Source: Gnetum montanum
Lineage: Eukaryota > Streptophyta > Gnetopsida > Gnetales > Gnetaceae
Length of the DNA stretch: 22,359 bases
Reading direction: 5' to 3'
Assembly (NCBI GenBank): GCA_015680685.1
Contig: MNCI01010074.1
Location: 951,471 to 973,829, forward strand
The translations under genes were made by a program, and so were the position numbers. The notes below the pieces were generated by a model. It saw only the letters and a list, made by a program, of their open reading frames with translations. It did not search any database and was not told where the DNA came from. Shown here in pieces: positions 20,752-22,359 of this stretch. The first letter of the stretch is position 1. Every line of letters starts with the position of its first letter.

Positions 20752-20956
20752 ATCTATATATATGGACCCCCACTACGCATGTCAACATCATTTTCCACTG
20801 TTCATGCGAGGGAAGTTGTTGCAGTTTTCTTCCATGAATTCTCACGCCCTGAGCACCTATCATTTAAACATCAATATCTTGCTTGTTAATGCTTCGATTC
20901 TCTTTCTGATCGAACCTGTGTAAACTTGGAGTGTTTAACTTAGTCATGGGGAAAAG

Positions 20957-21270
20957 GTATGCTCCAAGTTGCATGTAACTTTTTCAAAACTTGCTGTTCC
21001 CTGAGGGATATCATAAGGGGTAAGTGACCTTAAGAAATGCTAAAAAAATATGCCAAATTAATTTTATTTCTTCACCCAAATCATGAAAATTAATTTTGAA
21101 GTCACCTATCAAATTGGGCCCAATATCAAAACTTTTAGGGGAATTTTCATGAAAATTTCTAACTTTGAAATCACACTAGGTAAGAGATGAATTTATTGAA
21201 GGAAATAAGGTATAAGATAATTAAATTTTACTAAACAACCTTACTAACAATTAATCCTGTGTGATTACAT
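20957..21270 (+). other. Probable intron before the second ORF (element D)
   Basis: Two donor-like sites occur, AAG|GTATGC at 20957 and GGG|GTAAGTG at 21020. TACTAAC at 21242-21248 lies 22 bp before the ATG at 21271, as in BC (23 bp). The expected acceptor AG reads AT here (TTACAT against TTATAG in BC), so splicing may be lost in this copy. Length is 314 or 251 bp depending on the donor, against 306 in BC. Confidence 0.5.
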
Positions 21271-22153
21271 ATGGCCCCAAAATGAGGACAACAAGGAGGA
21301 CCCTCTCATAGTGCATCTAAACGACCAAGGAGAGGCAGAGACTAAGTGCCTCCCGTAGAACATGCAGCGCAGGAGGCACAATCATTCAGCATCCATCAAG
21401 AGCCCCCTATTACTACACAATATGGGCATGCAGAAGGTGGAGAAATTAGGGCACCTAAATAGGGAAAACATCTCACATTGTCTCTAAAATGCGTTCAGGC
21501 AATTTGGGAAAGGTCCACGTCAGCTGCAGTGATCGTGGAACTCAACTTTGGACCTTTTACCAAATTTTCCCCTGAATTAATCAGAGACGAACTCAAAGGG
21601 TCTCCACTATGATCTGTTCTCTTAGAGAGTGACGAATGGTATTTGGGGAAGATGTATTTGGCATAATAAGGAAGAAGGCAACACTATTGATATTGGTGGG
21701 ATTTTAGTCGATTTCTTTGCCAAGGCCATTTCGAAAGTTCTAAACCTTCCAAATACAGGGCCTAGGGTTGCTCACCTGTCCACTCGCTTTGATGCTGATG
21801 TATGAAAAATATGGTTAAAAAGGGAATACGACAAGGAAGATAAATTATATGGAGCACTCACACTTGAAGAGAGAATCTATTTCAAAATTGGCACCTATCA
21901 CATTTTCCCAACAAAAGGACTAAACAGGATTTCCACCTATGCGGCTAGAGGAAGTGCCATCTTGATGGGCAAGGTTGATGCTAACCTGCCCCATCTATAC
22001 CTCATAGAAATATTGAGCTAATTTGAAGAATGTAAGATGAGAAAGTTTGCATTGCCTTTTCCTTGTCTCATTAGGAAGCTGTGTTGGCATGTTGGAATTC
22101 TAGCGTACACCAGTGATGTTCCCAGAAAGGCCCAGAATATCTCATATGCTAAG
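21271..22153 (+). pseudogene. Second ORF of element D: plant-transposon-protein-like domain (broken, cut at 3' end)
   Basis: ATG 21271 opens a basic N-terminus (PSHSASKRPRRGRD near 21303-21344). The domain follows with EWYLGKMYLA (about 21635), VDFFAKAISKVLNLPNTGP (21710-21770), a block of IWLKREYDKEDKLYGAL (21810-21860), YFKIGTYHIFPTKGLN (21880-21925), AARGSAILMGKVDANLPHLY (about 21940-22005) and FALPFPCLIRKLC (about 22045-22085). The order and spacing match the BC copy. The PTKG...RG...G...P.LI.LC layout fits the 'putative plant transposon protein' domain of plant gypsy elements, as far as I recall it. Stops (for example near 21283, 21343, 21460) and frameshifts (21600-21700) break it. LTR E removes the C-terminal coiled-coil part. 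Role unknown. Confidence 0.72.
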
Positions 22154-22359
22154 TGATGAGTGGCGAGGTACCCCTACACTCAACCATATGAAATGAGCGT
22201 AGCACACGCGATCCAGTCGAACTCCGTAGACTAAATTCCTAAACGCCCCATGGAACACTTGGGGTTAATCATTCGTTGTCTTCCCAGACTTACTTGTTGT
22301 TGTCACGGTGTATGGTTAAGTCTGAGGTATATGATTTTTTTGGTCTTTTATGGTTTTAT
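22154..22359 (-). repeat. LTR E, 3' part (- strand, rest outside window)
   Basis: TGATGAGTGGCGAGGTACC at 22154 is the inverted LTR terminus. The segment is the reverse complement of 141-362 (LTR F) at about 90% by eye, with small indels. The bases left of it give no PBS but continue the second ORF of D, so it is the downstream LTR of an element on the - strand or a solo LTR. CTAAG (22149-22153) would be its target duplication; the partner is outside. Confidence 0.85.

Larger units (their letters stand above)
15931..22153 (+). mobile_element. Element D: gag-only (pol-less) relative of the Athila/Tat elements, 3' end cut
   Basis: On the + strand: 5' LTR 15931-16794, PBS 16796-16813, gag 16926-19162, a spacer homologous to the post-integrase spacer of BC, an internal promoter-like block 20676-20751, an intron-like stretch, and a second ORF from 21271 that is cut at 22153 by LTR E. 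No protease, RT, RNase H or integrase motif was seen on either strand between 19162 and 21270. The RATATY module shared by the LTR and the internal block argues that left and right parts belong to one element. Its 3' LTR lies outside the window, beyond the E insertion, if it exists. Confidence 0.8.

Noticed and set aside
1-22359. Terminal inverted repeats of a giant DNA transposon
   Set aside because: The inverted ends are LTR 3' parts with the family TCATCA terminus facing inward, and they lie next to unrelated interrupted coding traces (H gag and D second ORF).
1-22359. CRISPR array, tRNA or rRNA genes, bacterial operons
   Set aside because: No spaced short repeats, no cloverleaf or rRNA core sequence was seen; everything points to plant nuclear repeats.

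Overview
The window is a piece of a large plant nuclear genome, most likely a seed plant with slow DNA turnover such as a gymnosperm (an inference from old, diverged, nested LTR retrotransposons with no host gene between them). Nearly everything belongs to one superfamily: Ty3/gypsy elements of the Athila/Tat type, with LTRs of about 0.9 kb that start TGATGA and end TCATCA, a primer site matching the tRNA-Asp type, a gag with a long low-complexity region, a gag-PR-RT-RH-IN order, and an extra ORF downstream of integrase. All coding regions carry stops and frameshifts; no intact gene was found.

Layout. 1-362 is the 3' part of an LTR (F, + strand). 363-917, 1787-2100 and about 15138-15215 are three pieces of one old gag (host element H, + strand). 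A solo LTR (A, 918-1786) with a perfect 5-bp target duplication splits pieces 1 and 2. A complete 13-kb element on the - strand (BC, 2101-15137) with a near-perfect target duplication splits pieces 2 and 3. BC reads right to left: 5' LTR, PBS, gag, PR, RT, RNase H, IN, a spacer with a young tandem duplication, an internal promoter-like block with an intron, a second ORF with a plant-transposon-protein-like domain and a coiled coil, PPT, 3' LTR. About 0.7 kb of unassigned sequence follows (15216-15930). From 15931 a second element (D, + strand) has 5' LTR, PBS and gag, then passes straight to the post-integrase spacer without any pol, then to the same promoter/intron/second-ORF module, which is cut at 22154 by another LTR (E, - strand) running off the window. 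F and E are close relatives in inverted orientation at the two window ends.

The most interesting pattern is in the second-ORF module. In both elements a TATA box sits in front of a short leader, an intron-like stretch of about 300 bp with a TACTAAC branch site, and the ORF start. The sequence just upstream of that internal TATA box repeats the motif found upstream of the TATA box in that element's own LTR family: a 20-bp RATATY-n8-RATATY module in the D family, and a TYGATGGGGCCnnGTCGA module in the BC family. The two motifs are unrelated to each other, so each family appears to have a matched pair of promoters, one in the LTR for gag-pol and one internal for the second ORF. All comparisons were made by eye within the window; no database was searched.
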